Shown piece after piece: positions 7,772-17,443 of a stretch of 64,000 nt of DNA. The notes below the pieces were generated by a model. The model did not search any database. It was not told the DNA's origin and saw only the letters and a list, made by a program, of their open reading frames with translations. This stretch comes from Ferruginibacter sp. GTDB lineage: Bacteria; Bacteroidota; Bacteroidia; Chitinophagales; Chitinophagaceae. The first letter of the stretch is position 1. Each line of letters begins with the position of its first letter. The stretch is taken from positions 1 to 64,000 of the forward strand of contig JAQBNH010000005.1 of the NCBI GenBank assembly GCA_028288705.1, read 5' to 3'. The position numbers and the translations under genes were made by a program.

Positions 7772-7935
7772 TTGCAGGAGTTTAGGATTTAAATCTACCC
7801 GTAAAAAACGGCAAATGCAATAGCGTGGAAGTTATTTTAAAAAATATCTTAATATGAATTTTTCCGATTTATCTTAGTGAGATACCAACGGCAACCGCTA
7901 ACCGGAGCCGACCAAAACGAAACGGCGCTGTATAC

Positions 7936-9333
7936 ATGAAAAATTGGGCACTGATATTTTTGTTGATAGCAGCTTTGTCAACAGCTGAGGCACAGAAGCA
8001 AAAAGCCGATAGCCTGGCAGCCCTGCTGCGTATAGAAAAAACAGATACAGGGAAGGTGACGTTCATGTGGAAGATTGCCAATTACCAGTACAGTTATGCG
8101 CCCGACTCTGCCTTGCTGATCGCTCAAAAAGCACTGTTCCTTTCAGAAAAAATCAAATACGTGGAAGGAGAATCGCGATCGCTGGGGCAAATGGCGAATG
8201 GCTTTTTAAGTATGGGTAATTACCTGCGTGCACTGGAATTTTATATCAGGAAATTAAAACTTGAAGAAAAGCGCGATCAGCCTTATAACCTGGCAAGTGT
8301 AACGATGAATATCGGGATCGTTTACGTGTACCGCGAAGAATATGATAAAGCTTTGTATTACCTCAGTCGTGCAGATTCACTGATTACTGCAAACAGTATT
8401 TCAGATCTGCAATTCAATATAAAGCTCAACCTGGGGGATACCTATTTCCGGAAGAAGCAGGTAGATTCCGCTTTTGCTTACTTCGGCAAATCGTTGAACA
8501 TCGCGCGTGACATGAAGGACGGGGATTTCACCGGAACCGCCATGACGGGCCTTGGGCATACATATCTTGAAAAAGGGCAATTGGATTCATCTTTAAAAAT
8601 TTATACGGAAGGAATCCGGTTCCTGGAAGCAGCGACTGATGAAGATATGATCTGCGAAGCCACGCTGGGGCTCGCTAAATTATACCGGCAATTAAATAAG
8701 CCAGACTCAGCCATTTACTTTGCCCGATATTCTTTTTTACTGGCGCGTAAAGACGGCTTTCAATCGCGTGAACTGGAAGCAGCAGCATTTTTAACTGAGG
8801 CTTATACGAATGAAAAAAATAACGACAGCGCTTTTTTTTATTTACAACAGGAGCAGGCCCTGGGCGATTCCCTGAACAGCAAAGAGAAGATTCGTGAGGC
8901 GCAGGTCGTATCCATCAATGAACAATTGCGGCAGGTGGAAATGGCAGAAAATTTTAAACGTGCTCATGAAGAACGTGCCCAGCAATTACAACTCTTACTG
9001 ATCGGCCTTTGCATTCCGGCACTTTTTTTAATTACATTATTATTGAGCCGGGTGAAAGTGCACGTGCGCATCGTTCGTTTCCTGGGCGTGATCTCTTTGC
9101 TCATCCTTTTCGAATACCTCACCTTGTTACTTCATCCCGTAGTTGTGGAGATTACGCACCATACGCCGTTTTTAGAATTGCTCATCTTCGTTGGCATTGC
9201 ATCCTTGCTCATCCCCGCGCACCACCGCATCGAGCATTGGCTCCTCAACCGGCTCACGGTGAGAAAGAAGGGCATGACGGATGGGCCATTACAGATTAAA
9301 CGGCAGCGGTTAAAAATAAAAGGGAATAATTGA
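7936..9333 (+). CDS. Tetratricopeptide-repeat protein with C-terminal membrane helices
   Basis: 465 aa. Signal peptide MKNWALIFLLIAALSTAEAQ, then about seven TPR units from residue 35 to 300 (for example YLRALEFYIRKLKLEEK, YDKALYYLSRADSLI). A coiled-coil linker (KEKIREAQVVSINEQLRQVE) leads to three transmembrane helices near residues 350-435 and a short basic tail. The shape is that of Bacteroidota periplasmic-TPR sensor kinases or LuxR-type regulators, but no kinase or DNA-binding domain follows. Function unknown; it may pass signals to a partner in the membrane. Confidence 0.85.
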   Translation: MKNWALIFLLIAALSTAEAQKQKADSLAALLRIEKTDTGKVTFMWKIANYQYSYAPDSALLIAQKALFLSEKIKYVEGESRSLGQMANGFLSMGNYLRALEFYIRKLKLEEKRDQPYNLASVTMNIGIVYVYREEYDKALYYLSRADSLITANSISDLQFNIKLNLGDTYFRKKQVDSAFAYFGKSLNIARDMKDGDFTGTAMTGLGHTYLEKGQLDSSLKIYTEGIRFLEAATDEDMICEATLGLAKLYRQLNKPDSAIYFARYSFLLARKDGFQSRELEAAAFLTEAYTNEKNNDSAFFYLQQEQALGDSLNSKEKIREAQVVSINEQLRQVEMAENFKRAHEERAQQLQLLLIGLCIPALFLITLLLSRVKVHVRIVRFLGVISLLILFEYLTLLLHPVVVEITHHTPFLELLIFVGIASLLIPAHHRIEHWLLNRLTVRKKGMTDGPLQIKRQRLKIKGNN

Positions 9334-9338
9334 AGGAA

Positions 9339-9539
9339 TTAAGATCCGGGTTTTAAAGGGCGCGGCAACGCAGTCGTATCGATCTTCCTGGTCACTGTAT
9401 CCTTTTTTACTTCCTGCGCGTTCATTTTAGTTTCGGTACTTTCCGTGGTTGTCTTGTCGTTGTCATTGCAGGCGGTAAAAACTGCCAGCGCTGTAAAGGA
9501 AAACATACCTGTAAACAAAATTTTTTTGCCTGGGATCAT
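9339..9539 (-). CDS. Small lipoprotein
   Basis: 66 aa. MIPGKKILFTGMFSFTAL is followed by AVFTAC, a lipobox, then a short polar mature part rich in Thr, Lys and Asp. No domain. The ATG at 9539 is preferred to one ten codons upstream since it opens the signal peptide. It converges on the TPR gene with 5 bp between the stops. Function unknown. Confidence 0.6.
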   Translation of the reverse strand: MIPGKKILFTGMFSFTALAVFTACNDNDKTTTESTETKMNAQEVKKDTVTRKIDTTALPRPLKPGS

Positions 9540-9708
9540 ATTATTTGTATTTAGAATATAATGATACAAATATTTTTATGAAGGTTCCAAGATTTATTAT
9601 TAGGGTATCGAAAACTATCGGGATAATTCGGGACGATACAACAGCTGATATCAACTCAACCGAAGCTAAATCCCTTTTTATACGGAGATAAGCGTTCGGA
9701 ATCTTCTA

Positions 9709-12210
9709 TCAAAAACGTGCGAGTAATTTTAAATTCAGCAGTCGCGGAGTAAGCCTGTTGGGAATCGCGTAAACGGAATTACTAAAGTCTTTGATCAACT
9801 GATAAGAGATGGTATTGGCGCGGTTGATCAGGTTAAACACTTCCAGGCTCGCCCAGATATTATCAAAGTTTCTGAAAGGGCTATGGCTTCTGCGTGCATT
9901 TTTTTCGCTCAGTAACAAAGCACTGAAGCCGATATCAACACGCAGGTATGGTTCAACGATCAATGCATTGCGATACCGCACGCTGTTGGGAATATTGTAG
10001 CTCATGTTACTGCCATACAACATGTTCAAATGCACTTTAAAATTTTTATTCGTAGCTAAATAATCTTCGAGGTATAATCCCATCGTGATCAACCGGTCTG
10101 TCGGGCGGCGTAACCAGCCAACCTCTGTACGCAGGCTATCCTTCACAACTTTATCAGTTGAATTGATATTGATGATCTCTCCTGCAGCATTTTTGTATTG
10201 GTAATAAGCATCGTTGTCTAAGTTTTCCCTTGAACGCATGAAACCCAGGCTGAACCAGCTTTCTGCATCTTTCACCAGTTCTCCGAATAAACGCATTTCC
10301 ACACCGGTTGTATAAGCTTTGGCATTGTTGGCACCGAGGTACCGAATCTTTACGTTATCAATATCGTAGGGGATCACATCATGCATTCTTTTGTAGTAGG
10401 CCTCGGTTGTTAAGCGAAAATTCCTGTTCTCCGCACCGCTGAAATTGTAATCGGCACCGGCAACAAACTGGATACTTTTCTGCGCTTTGATCGCCGTATT
10501 TAAACTGCCATCGTATTTCCGGATCTCGCGGTAAAACGGCGGCTGATCATACACACCTGCAGCAAGTTTATATACAATATCTTTTCTGCCTGCAGGTTTC
10601 CAGCTCGCCTGGATGCGCGGGCTGATCAGCATTTCCTTATTCAGACTATTGTAATTAAAACGTACACCTGCCTGTAAACTGATGTCATTGCGGCCTTTTA
10701 GCAAGTGAATATTGTCCTGGAGATATCCACTGTATTTTTCGATCTTCAATGCAGCACGTCCCTGGATACTATTATAAATTTGTGCAGATGAGGGATTGTA
10801 GGGAAGTGAATAACCAGCGCTATCCTGGTATTCCCATTGCAGCAGTTTATCATGGATCTTCGTTTGCTCAAAATTGAGTCCCCACTGAAGGAAATGTTTG
10901 CCTTTGTCCAGGTTGCCCTTGTGGCCGGCGTTCCAGGTTTCAATCGATAATTCGTTGCGTGCATAATTTTGGTAATAACCTGCGCCCAACGCATTCACGA
11001 TTTGTCCGAAAGTAGTGCTGTTATTATCAAAATCCCGCTCACCGAAAAGGTACGCTCCGCCGATATCAAAATTTTCATTCTCCCGGTCCTTGAACCTGCT
11101 CAGCATCCATTTCAGTTTTACCGCTTTTGACGGATTGTTGACAAGGCTCAGACCGGCAAGACTGCTGCTGTAGCTGTCTTTTTCCTGGCCTTCAAAATAA
11201 ATATCTACGCCCAGGTTGGCACTAAAAACGGGTGAAAAAACCGAGGCCGTTTTTTTCACGGATTCCGGGTAGAAACTAAAGCGCGAAGTAGATAAGATAC
11301 CGAGCAATTCCAATTGCCATTTTGTATTCAACTTGTACGTGATATAACCCTGGATATCCGATGCCGAAGGAATGTACGCGCCTTGCGTTGGCTGGTTGCT
11401 CAACAAATTGCGATTGCTTTTATTTCTTGCACCGATTAAATAACTGAGTTTATCCTTAGCCGTCGTGCCTTCCAGGTGCACGCCCTGTTCGAGCAAACTC
11501 ACATAAGCGCTGCCACTGAAAGATGCAGGTTTTTTATATTGAATATCCAGTACGCTACTCATCTTATCGCCATATTTCGCCTGGAATCCACCGGTATAAA
11601 AATTTACATTTTTCGCCAGTTCGGGATTGATCAGGCTTAACCCTTCCTGCTGGCCTGAACTCACGAGATAGGGCCGGTAAATTTCAAAATCGTTGATGTA
11701 CACCAGGTTCTCATCGTAGTTACCACCGCGCACATTGTATTGCGAACTCAATTCGTTATTACTTCCGACCAATGTTTTTATCAGCGCTTCCACACCGCCT
11801 GTTGTACTCGGCAAACTGATCGCATTTTTTGGATTGATCTTCACGAGTCCGTTCTCCCGCCGTTCGCGTTCGTCCTGTACTACCACTGCTTCCAGCGTCC
11901 GCCCACCAATGAGTAAATGAATGACAATATTTTCCTGTTCTCCCGGACTCAGATAAAAATTCTTTTGAATGGATTGATATCCGGAATGTGAGAACACGAG
12001 GGCTAAAGATTTCTCTGCAGGAACAGATAACTGAAAACGCCCGCTATCCGAAGAAATGATGCCGGAAGTTTTGCCAAGGATCGTGATGGAGACATTCGAT
12101 ATCGGCTGGTCATTTTCATCAAGCACAGTACCGGAAATCACCGCGTTTTTATTTTGGGCAAGCGCCATTAAATTCAGCAGGCAGAAGAAAAAAGCAGTCA
12201 GCAGTCTCAT
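9709..12210 (-). CDS. TonB-dependent outer-membrane receptor with carboxypeptidase-regulatory-like domain
   Basis: 833 aa. Signal peptide MRLLTAFFFCLLNLMALAQ; residues about 22-105 are a CarboxypepD_reg-like beta-sandwich (VISGTVLDENDQPISNVSI); residues about 115-225 form the plug (GGVEALIKTLVGSNNELSSQ, YDENLVYINDFEI); the rest is a 22-strand-type barrel ending in Phe (LLNLKLLARF). Such receptors import nutrients using TonB energy. There is no SusD partner next to it, so it is not a classical glycan-locus SusC; substrate unknown. Monocistronic, near a lone small lipoprotein. Confidence 0.92.
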   Translation of the reverse strand: MRLLTAFFFCLLNLMALAQNKNAVISGTVLDENDQPISNVSITILGKTSGIISSDSGRFQLSVPAEKSLALVFSHSGYQSIQKNFYLSPGEQENIVIHLLIGGRTLEAVVVQDERERRENGLVKINPKNAISLPSTTGGVEALIKTLVGSNNELSSQYNVRGGNYDENLVYINDFEIYRPYLVSSGQQEGLSLINPELAKNVNFYTGGFQAKYGDKMSSVLDIQYKKPASFSGSAYVSLLEQGVHLEGTTAKDKLSYLIGARNKSNRNLLSNQPTQGAYIPSASDIQGYITYKLNTKWQLELLGILSTSRFSFYPESVKKTASVFSPVFSANLGVDIYFEGQEKDSYSSSLAGLSLVNNPSKAVKLKWMLSRFKDRENENFDIGGAYLFGERDFDNNSTTFGQIVNALGAGYYQNYARNELSIETWNAGHKGNLDKGKHFLQWGLNFEQTKIHDKLLQWEYQDSAGYSLPYNPSSAQIYNSIQGRAALKIEKYSGYLQDNIHLLKGRNDISLQAGVRFNYNSLNKEMLISPRIQASWKPAGRKDIVYKLAAGVYDQPPFYREIRKYDGSLNTAIKAQKSIQFVAGADYNFSGAENRNFRLTTEAYYKRMHDVIPYDIDNVKIRYLGANNAKAYTTGVEMRLFGELVKDAESWFSLGFMRSRENLDNDAYYQYKNAAGEIININSTDKVVKDSLRTEVGWLRRPTDRLITMGLYLEDYLATNKNFKVHLNMLYGSNMSYNIPNSVRYRNALIVEPYLRVDIGFSALLLSEKNARRSHSPFRNFDNIWASLEVFNLINRANTISYQLIKDFSNSVYAIPNRLTPRLLNLKLLARF

Positions 12211-12304
12211 CTCATGAAGATAACCCCAGAAAAAAACCTGACCAAAAATTGCTGCTCCGGCTATCCAGGTTTATGCGGGCAACCTTGTCAGATGGCTGCG
12301 TCAG

Positions 12305-12952
12305 CTAAATAGCTTTTAACGCAGCGATGGTAGCTGTGGGATCTGGAGATTTAAAAACGGTGTTGCCGGCGACTAACACATCAGCGCCTGCTTTAATAAT
12401 ATCAGGAGCATTTTGTAAGGTAACGCCGCCATCAATTTCGATTTTTACCTGTAAATGATTATCATCGATCATCCTGCGCAAGGCTTCAATCTTGTGCAAC
12501 GTGCGGGGAATAAATGTTTGTCCGCCGAAACCCGGATTCACGCTCATCATACAAACAAGGTCGATATCTCCCAGTACATCCGCCAGGCTTTCTACAGGGG
12601 TATGCGGGTTGATCGCAACACCGGCCTGCATGCCAAGGCTTTTGATCTGTTGAATATTCCGGTGCAGATGTTTACAGGCTTCCAGGTGCACGGTGAGGTT
12701 ATCCGCTCCGGCTTTTTTAAACGCTTCAGCATAACGCTCCGGTTCTTCTATCATCAGGTGCACATCACAAAACTTCGTGGTGGCGCTGCTCATAAATTCT
12801 ACCAGCATCGGCCCGAAACTAATATTGGGAACGAACCTGCCATCCATCACATCGAGGTGAAACCAATCTGCAACGCTGGCGTTCAGCATATCGCAATCCT
12901 TTTGCAGCGTGAGGAAATTAGCGGATAAAAGAGAAGGTGCAATGATGGCCAT
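12305..12952 (-). CDS. rpe: Ribulose-phosphate 3-epimerase
   Basis: 215 aa, a single TIM barrel. It interconverts ribulose 5-phosphate and xylulose 5-phosphate in the pentose phosphate pathway. Motifs seen: IIAPSLLSANF at the start, the metal and catalytic patch FHLDVMDGRFVPNISFGP, CDVHLMIEEPE, the VCMMSVNPGFGGQTFIP loop, and the catalytic Asp in IEIDGGV with the phosphate-binding AGADVLVAGNTVF. Full length and likely active. No operon partner is evident. Confidence 0.97.
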   Translation of the reverse strand: MAIIAPSLLSANFLTLQKDCDMLNASVADWFHLDVMDGRFVPNISFGPMLVEFMSSATTKFCDVHLMIEEPERYAEAFKKAGADNLTVHLEACKHLHRNIQQIKSLGMQAGVAINPHTPVESLADVLGDIDLVCMMSVNPGFGGQTFIPRTLHKIEALRRMIDDNHLQVKIEIDGGVTLQNAPDIIKAGADVLVAGNTVFKSPDPTATIAALKAI

Positions 12953-13025
12953 AAAGGATGTTTTTAATAACCGGTGAAAATTAGGTGATGCTGATCGCTA
13001 TTTGGTAACAAGATACTTTAATGCT

Positions 13026-13814
13026 TTATTTTTTCACGCCCAAATTCGCCAGGGCCTCTTTCGCTTCTGCATATTCAGGATCGTAGAGTAAGGCCATCTG
13101 GTAGGCTTCGATTGCTTCCAGGGGCTTCCCTAATTTTTCGAGACAGCGGCCACGGTAATAATAACCTTCGTCGAAATTATTTTGCAAGGTGAGCGCTTTA
13201 TCCAATACCTGCAATGCATCGAGATAACGTTTCATATCATATAATGCAATCGCTTTCTCGCGGTAGGCATCCATGAAAGAATAGTTTAAAGCGATGCATT
13301 TATCATAAAATGGAATGGCTTTTTCCGGGCTGCCGATATAGGCGTAATACAAACCTTTAATAAAATATGCTTCCTTATCAGCATTTGCTTTCGAGCCCAG
13401 GAGCAAAGCATCTCCGATTGCAAGTGCCTGCGGGTCGCGTGTTTGCGCGTATAATGTACCCAGCGAAATAATATATGCGGGATCAGGGTAGATACGAACA
13501 GCATTTTCGAAACTGCGGATCGATTTCATCGTGTCCCCGTTCTCATAATATAATGTCGCCTGGATATCCCACCAACGCGCGTTCAGGCTGTCTTTCTGTA
13601 ATTGTGCAGCAACCGTGCTGATGGCTTTATCATAATTACCACCTTCCCGGTAGTATTGAACGAGGTTCTCCTTTAGCAGCGCAGAATCCGGGTATTGGCG
13701 GATCGCTTCCTGCAATGTTTCTTCTTTAGAACTGCCGGTTGGGCCCGGTGCCTTTTCATCCGAATTATTACAAGCCACCAGACTAATCAGCGCAAATAGA
13801 TACAGGTATTTCAT
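13026..13814 (-). CDS. TPR-repeat lipoprotein
   Basis: 262 aa. Lipoprotein signal MKYLYLFALISLVAC; five to six TPR units cover residues 45-255 (GGNYDKAISTVAAQLQKDSL, RYLDALQVLDKALTLQNNF, GKPLEAIEAYQMALLYDPEY). TPR lipoproteins often act as scaffolds in envelope or gliding machines, but no such partner is adjacent. It is divergent from the TolB-like gene. Promoter with a perfect -7 box lies at 13832-13839. Confidence 0.88.
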   Translation of the reverse strand: MKYLYLFALISLVACNNSDEKAPGPTGSSKEETLQEAIRQYPDSALLKENLVQYYREGGNYDKAISTVAAQLQKDSLNARWWDIQATLYYENGDTMKSIRSFENAVRIYPDPAYIISLGTLYAQTRDPQALAIGDALLLGSKANADKEAYFIKGLYYAYIGSPEKAIPFYDKCIALNYSFMDAYREKAIALYDMKRYLDALQVLDKALTLQNNFDEGYYYRGRCLEKLGKPLEAIEAYQMALLYDPEYAEAKEALANLGVKK

Positions 13815-13831
13815 ACTTTAATTTCTGGCTG

Positions 13832-13839
13832 CAAAAATA
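13832..13839 (-). promoter_or_regulatory. -7 box TATTTTTG for the TPR lipoprotein gene
   Basis: Reverse-strand TATTTTTG, an exact TAnnTTTG match, ends 18 nt before the ATG at 13814. The divergent spacer also carries two TGACAAAAAA words (13860-13880). Confidence 0.55.
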
Positions 13840-13918
13840 GGGGATGAGATGCGGGATAGCTGACAAAAAATTGACAAAAAAGTTTTAACGGAAGCCTACC
13901 TTCGCGAAAATATTCAAA

Positions 13919-15016
13919 ATGAAGTCTGTACTCGTTCTTGCCGCATTGCTCTGTATCCTGGCCTCGATGGCTTTTAACCAGAAAATCGATTTTAAGTCGC
14001 TTCCTGCTTTTAACGATACGATTCACTTTAAAGGCGAAGACCATTTTGCCAATGTGCAACAATTGACTTTCGGCGGTGATAACGCAGAAGCTTATTTTAG
14101 TTTTGATGGCAAATACCTGATCTTTCAAAAGACGAATCCTAAACAAGGCATTGCCTGCGACCAGATCTGGATGGGAAAAGTTCCGGCAAAAGGAGAGACC
14201 TTTCAGCCAAAACTCGTGAGCACGGGAACCGGCCGAACTACCTGCGCCTATTTTTATCCTGATGGAAAACATATTCTATATGGCTCCACACATTTAGGCA
14301 GCGCTGATTGCCCGCCGATACCGGATCGCAGCAAGTATGGCAATAAGTACATCTGGCCGATCTACGAGAGCTTTGATATTTTTAAAGCAGATACATCCGG
14401 GAAAATCGTGAAGCGTTTAACCAAGACCAAAGGCTACGACGCAGAAGCAACGATATCTCCAAGGGGCGACAAAATGATATTTACGTCTATGCGTGATGGT
14501 GACCTGGATCTTTATACGATGGACCTGAATGGCAAACATGTAAAAAGAATTACAAAGACGCTGGGTTATGATGGCGGAGCCTGGTTTAGTCCTGATGGAA
14601 AAAAAATTATCTGGCGTGCTTCCCGTCCTTCAACGGCGGATGAAATTAAAGAGTATAAAGAATTGCTTGCGCAGAACCTCGTGGCACCAACGCATATGGA
14701 AGTCTGGATCGCCAATGCCGATGGATCAGATGCAAAACAGGTGACTGATCTCGAACAGGCGAACTGGGCACCAAACTTTACACCAGATGGCCAGCATTTT
14801 ATTTTCTGCAGCAATCATGAATATAAGCGCGGCTTCCCTTTTAATATGTACCTAGCGAATACTGATGGCAGCAATACGCAGAAGATCTCCCGTGATAAAG
14901 GTTTTGATGCTTTTCCTATGTTCAGTAATGACGGGAAGAAATTTGTGTTCTGCAGTAACCGCAATAATGGCGGCACGCATGATACCAATATCTTTATTGC
15001 AGACTGGGTGAGGTAA
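13919..15016 (+). CDS. TolB-like WD40/PD40 beta-propeller protein
   Basis: 365 aa. N-terminal export signal MKSVLVLAALLCILASMAF; from residue 45 on, PD40 repeats with the G-x-x-A-x-x-S-x-D-G-K pattern (AEATISPRGDKMIFTSMRDG, GAWFSPDGKKIIWRASR, FPMFSNDGKKFVFCSNR), giving a six-blade propeller. In Bacteroidota such proteins are periplasmic and of unknown role; they resemble TolB but lack its N-terminal domain and no tol-pal genes are near. Its stop is immediately followed by the stop of the convergent YdeI-type gene. Confidence 0.9.
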   Translation: MKSVLVLAALLCILASMAFNQKIDFKSLPAFNDTIHFKGEDHFANVQQLTFGGDNAEAYFSFDGKYLIFQKTNPKQGIACDQIWMGKVPAKGETFQPKLVSTGTGRTTCAYFYPDGKHILYGSTHLGSADCPPIPDRSKYGNKYIWPIYESFDIFKADTSGKIVKRLTKTKGYDAEATISPRGDKMIFTSMRDGDLDLYTMDLNGKHVKRITKTLGYDGGAWFSPDGKKIIWRASRPSTADEIKEYKELLAQNLVAPTHMEVWIANADGSDAKQVTDLEQANWAPNFTPDGQHFIFCSNHEYKRGFPFNMYLANTDGSNTQKISRDKGFDAFPMFSNDGKKFVFCSNRNNGGTHDTNIFIADWVR

Positions 15017-15634
15017 TTATTTTTTCGGCGTTTCGTATTTCCAGTTGCGCCCTTTACCGGCTGCGATCCATTCCAATGCAGTTGCCATGCGCCTTTCACG
15101 CGTTGCGTCAGTTTTAGCTTCGGTGATCCATAGCACATATTCTTTGCGGTGCGAAGCACTGAATGCGTTAAATCTTTCCTTCGCCGCCGGATTTTTATTC
15201 AATGCTTTTTTAAAATAGTCCGGCACTTCGATGACGGCAGTGGCAGGCGTTTTTTGGCGGGGCGGCAGCTTCACACCTGAATCATTTAAACGCATCGCTT
15301 CTTTCAACATTGCTGTGAGGTTTTTTGCAGAAGGAAGATCTTTCATGTTTGTGATCCTTCCCAAATGCCCCATCGCGGTTTGCTGATTTTCTTTCAGGTT
15401 ACTGGCATCCGTCATCAGCGCGGCTTTCCAGAAACCAAAGGCGCAATGCTCTTTAAAAGCGGCCATATGGCAAAAGCTGCCTTTGTAATCAAAATGCGGG
15501 AAACTCCATTTGATCGTTTCTTCCACGTCGGGGCAGACGCTGTGCACCAGATCGCGGAGATAGTTTAAGATCGGCTGGGCGAAGGGTTGCGCCTTCAGGA
15601 TATAATTGTCGATGCGAATATCTTTCTTCGGCAT
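15017..15634 (-). CDS. YdeI/OmpD-associated family protein with DUF1801 domain
   Basis: 205 aa, cytoplasmic. Residues about 15-125 match DUF1801 (YLRDLVHSVCPDVEETIKWSFPHFDY, then GFWKAAL), residues about 135-200 the OmdA helix bundle (VPDYFKKALNKNPAAKERFNAF, SHRKEYVLWITEAKTDATRERR). YdeI of Bacillus, related to this fold, is tied to metal or peptide stress, but the function here is unknown. It stands alone, end to end with the TolB-like gene. Confidence 0.88.
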   Translation of the reverse strand: MPKKDIRIDNYILKAQPFAQPILNYLRDLVHSVCPDVEETIKWSFPHFDYKGSFCHMAAFKEHCAFGFWKAALMTDASNLKENQQTAMGHLGRITNMKDLPSAKNLTAMLKEAMRLNDSGVKLPPRQKTPATAVIEVPDYFKKALNKNPAAKERFNAFSASHRKEYVLWITEAKTDATRERRMATALEWIAAGKGRNWKYETPKK

Positions 15635-15698
15635 AAAAAAAATTTATTCAACAATATCTGGTTTTTTTGGCTGAACCCACAACAACTCCTGACTTAAT

Positions 15699-15816
15699 TT
15701 GTGCAACTTTCACCGGAATATTTTTTCTGCACAAATTTTTTGCATCCTTTTTCAATTTATTTTTTTTGTGCAATAAATTTTTGTGCAATTTTTCATGCGG
15801 CCATCATTCTGCACAA
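15699..15816. repeat. Cluster of five TTGTGCAA / TGCACAA words
   Basis: The AT-rich spacer carries TTGTGCAA at 15699-15706, 15766-15773 and 15781-15788, and the complementary TGCACAA at 15728-15734 and 15810-15816. The word CACCGGAATATTTTT sits between the first two. A like cluster with GCGCCGGAATATTTTT lies at 26972-27096. It could be an operator array, or a remnant of a dispersed repeat. Confidence 0.5.
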
Positions 15817-15839
15817 CGATTGTACTTCCTCCTGCTGCT

Positions 15840-16085
15840 TTAGTCGATCTGATCAAATTCAAACTCAGGCAGCTTATCCGTAGGGCTGGAGTCTTCATAA
15901 GATAATTGTTCATCGGATGAAAGGGTAAAGTCGGTCAGTTCTTTGTAAAAATCCGAAGCTGGATTGCGCTCGATAAAAACAGCCTGGGTCGCGCTTTTTT
16001 TGAGAAAGGTCGTATCCTGTGCAGCACCGGGATTGGCATATGACATTAGCAGCAAGAACGGTAAAACAAGTTTAGAATAGAGCAT
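15840..16085 (-). CDS. Small exported protein of unknown function
   Basis: 81 aa with signal peptide MLYSKLVLPFLLLMSYANPGAAQ. The mature 58 residues are acidic (SYEDSSPTDKLPEFEFDQID at the C-terminus), with no cysteine or known domain. Short length makes this less sure, but signal peptide and codon use look real. It lies next to the TTGTGCAA cluster, whose other edge borders another gene's start. Confidence 0.6.
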   Translation of the reverse strand: MLYSKLVLPFLLLMSYANPGAAQDTTFLKKSATQAVFIERNPASDFYKELTDFTLSSDEQLSYEDSSPTDKLPEFEFDQID

Positions 16086-16182
16086 AAATCAATTTGCCTG
16101 ATCAAAATAAATCATTCCGGGTATATCGAAGTAGAAGCTGAACCAGCAAGCAACTAAACAATTGTTAAATAACCTTCTTTAA

Positions 16183-16953
16183 TTACAGGAGTGTTTGGCT
16201 GACGAAACTTTTATGCTCACCTTCAGCAGGGTAATAAAAATAAAAAAGCAATAACCGGCTTTTATGCTTAGGAATGCTTGTACCTGGTTTCCTGATCTGA
16301 ATATTTTTTTCCAGGCATTTTGACAATGTTGCACTGAGCTTTTTATCATCAAAACTTTTGAGCGTCTTTATTTTATTTACAGAGAGATCAGCATTCACGC
16401 GAATTTCAAAAGCTGCAAAACTTCGCTCTTTTGCATTTGTCTTGTTTCCAATCAGCCTGCAAGAATCCGTTTTGCCGGCTTGTAATAGGTATGGATTGTT
16501 CTGCTTCGCGGCATTTCTTTCGAGGAACTGCAATACACTGATCGTTGCAGCGATCTTTTTTTCAAGCTTCAGATTTAATCCCGGATATCTTGGATCATCC
16601 AACATTCCCGACATCTGAACTGACCCGGAGCAGGCATTGATCTGCAGTTTACCCATCTTATCATAAGAGGCAAAAATCAGCCATTTGGTATCAGGCGGAA
16701 GGATAATGCCACAATTCGTTTTTTGCTCGCCTAATTTCAATACACTTATTTGTTTTCCTTTGAACAGGTCTACTACTGCAATGTCTGCGTTGAGATAATC
16801 CGCGTTATCCTTATCCGGGTAAGTGCGCAATACATTTACTGTGGCGATGAAATCTGCCTGCTGGTATCTCTGAAAAACAGGGATCTCAATGCATTCACAG
16901 GCAAATACATTTAATGTTGAAATGATACAGACAACGAGGAGTAATTTTTTCAT
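16183..16953 (-). CDS. Exported protein with TIMP/netrin-like N-terminal domain
   Basis: 256 aa. Signal peptide MKKLLLVVCIISTLNVFA; the mature protein opens with CECIEIPVFQRYQQADFIATV, the C-x-C and ADF pattern of TIMP/NTR-type domains seen in many Bacteroidota proteins, followed by a cysteine near NCGIILP. Residues about 165-245 may be a small TonB-C-like alpha-beta domain (FAAFEIRVNADLSVNKIKTL). Role unknown; the fold call is tentative. It lies on the same strand 40 bp after the lipocalin-like gene. Confidence 0.7.
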   Translation of the reverse strand: MKKLLLVVCIISTLNVFACECIEIPVFQRYQQADFIATVNVLRTYPDKDNADYLNADIAVVDLFKGKQISVLKLGEQKTNCGIILPPDTKWLIFASYDKMGKLQINACSGSVQMSGMLDDPRYPGLNLKLEKKIAATISVLQFLERNAAKQNNPYLLQAGKTDSCRLIGNKTNAKERSFAAFEIRVNADLSVNKIKTLKSFDDKKLSATLSKCLEKNIQIRKPGTSIPKHKSRLLLFYFYYPAEGEHKSFVSQTLL

Positions 16954-16994
16954 ATTGAAAATTAGAACGGATTAATTAATACCAACATAGCGGG

Positions 16995-17354
16995 TTACTT
17001 ACTTCGCAACAGCGTAAGGATTTCCGCAGTGCCACTGCGGTTCATATCAAACACCAGGCTGTCTTTGCTGAGTTTATTTATTTTTACCATGATCTCCTGT
17101 TCGCCAGCAGGTTTTGTAAACAACATATTGTTTTCAACCTTGTAGGTGCCTTTTTCTTCCGTGCCGGCATAGGAAAACGTATAGCCTCCTTTTTCATCAA
17201 AATTAAAAATGGTTGCTGCAGTATTCCTGTTGGAAGGCTGACCATTGATCAGCCATTCAGTGCCTGTCCATTTTCCCACGATCAACTTATTGTTTTCTTT
17301 TTCGCTACAGGAAAAGAGCAGCAGTACTGAAGTAAAAAGAATGAATGTTTTCAT
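16995..17354 (-). CDS. Lipocalin-like lipoprotein
   Basis: 119 aa. Lipoprotein signal MKTFILFTSVLLLFSC; the mature part begins with the lipocalin hallmark G-x-W (LIVGKWTGTEW) and continues with alternating strands (TIFNFDEKGGYTFSY, KGTYKVENNMLF), as in the lipocalin-like domains common in Bacteroidota. Likely an envelope protein binding a small hydrophobic ligand, or structural. 41 bp before the TIMP-like gene, so possibly co-transcribed. Confidence 0.8.
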   Translation of the reverse strand: MKTFILFTSVLLLFSCSEKENNKLIVGKWTGTEWLINGQPSNRNTAATIFNFDEKGGYTFSYAGTEEKGTYKVENNMLFTKPAGEQEIMVKINKLSKDSLVFDMNRSGTAEILTLLRSK

Positions 17355-17443
17355 ATGTATAATCTAAAGATGCTGATAAGGTAGAAGTACGGTTGTTTAA
17401 AGTAACGAAATTATCATAAGTAAAAGTCAGGCCTAATCAGGAT

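Noticed and set aside
15701..15883. 60-codon frame over the TTGTGCAA cluster
   Set aside because: Cysteine- and phenylalanine-rich product arising from T-rich repeats; no signal of coding.
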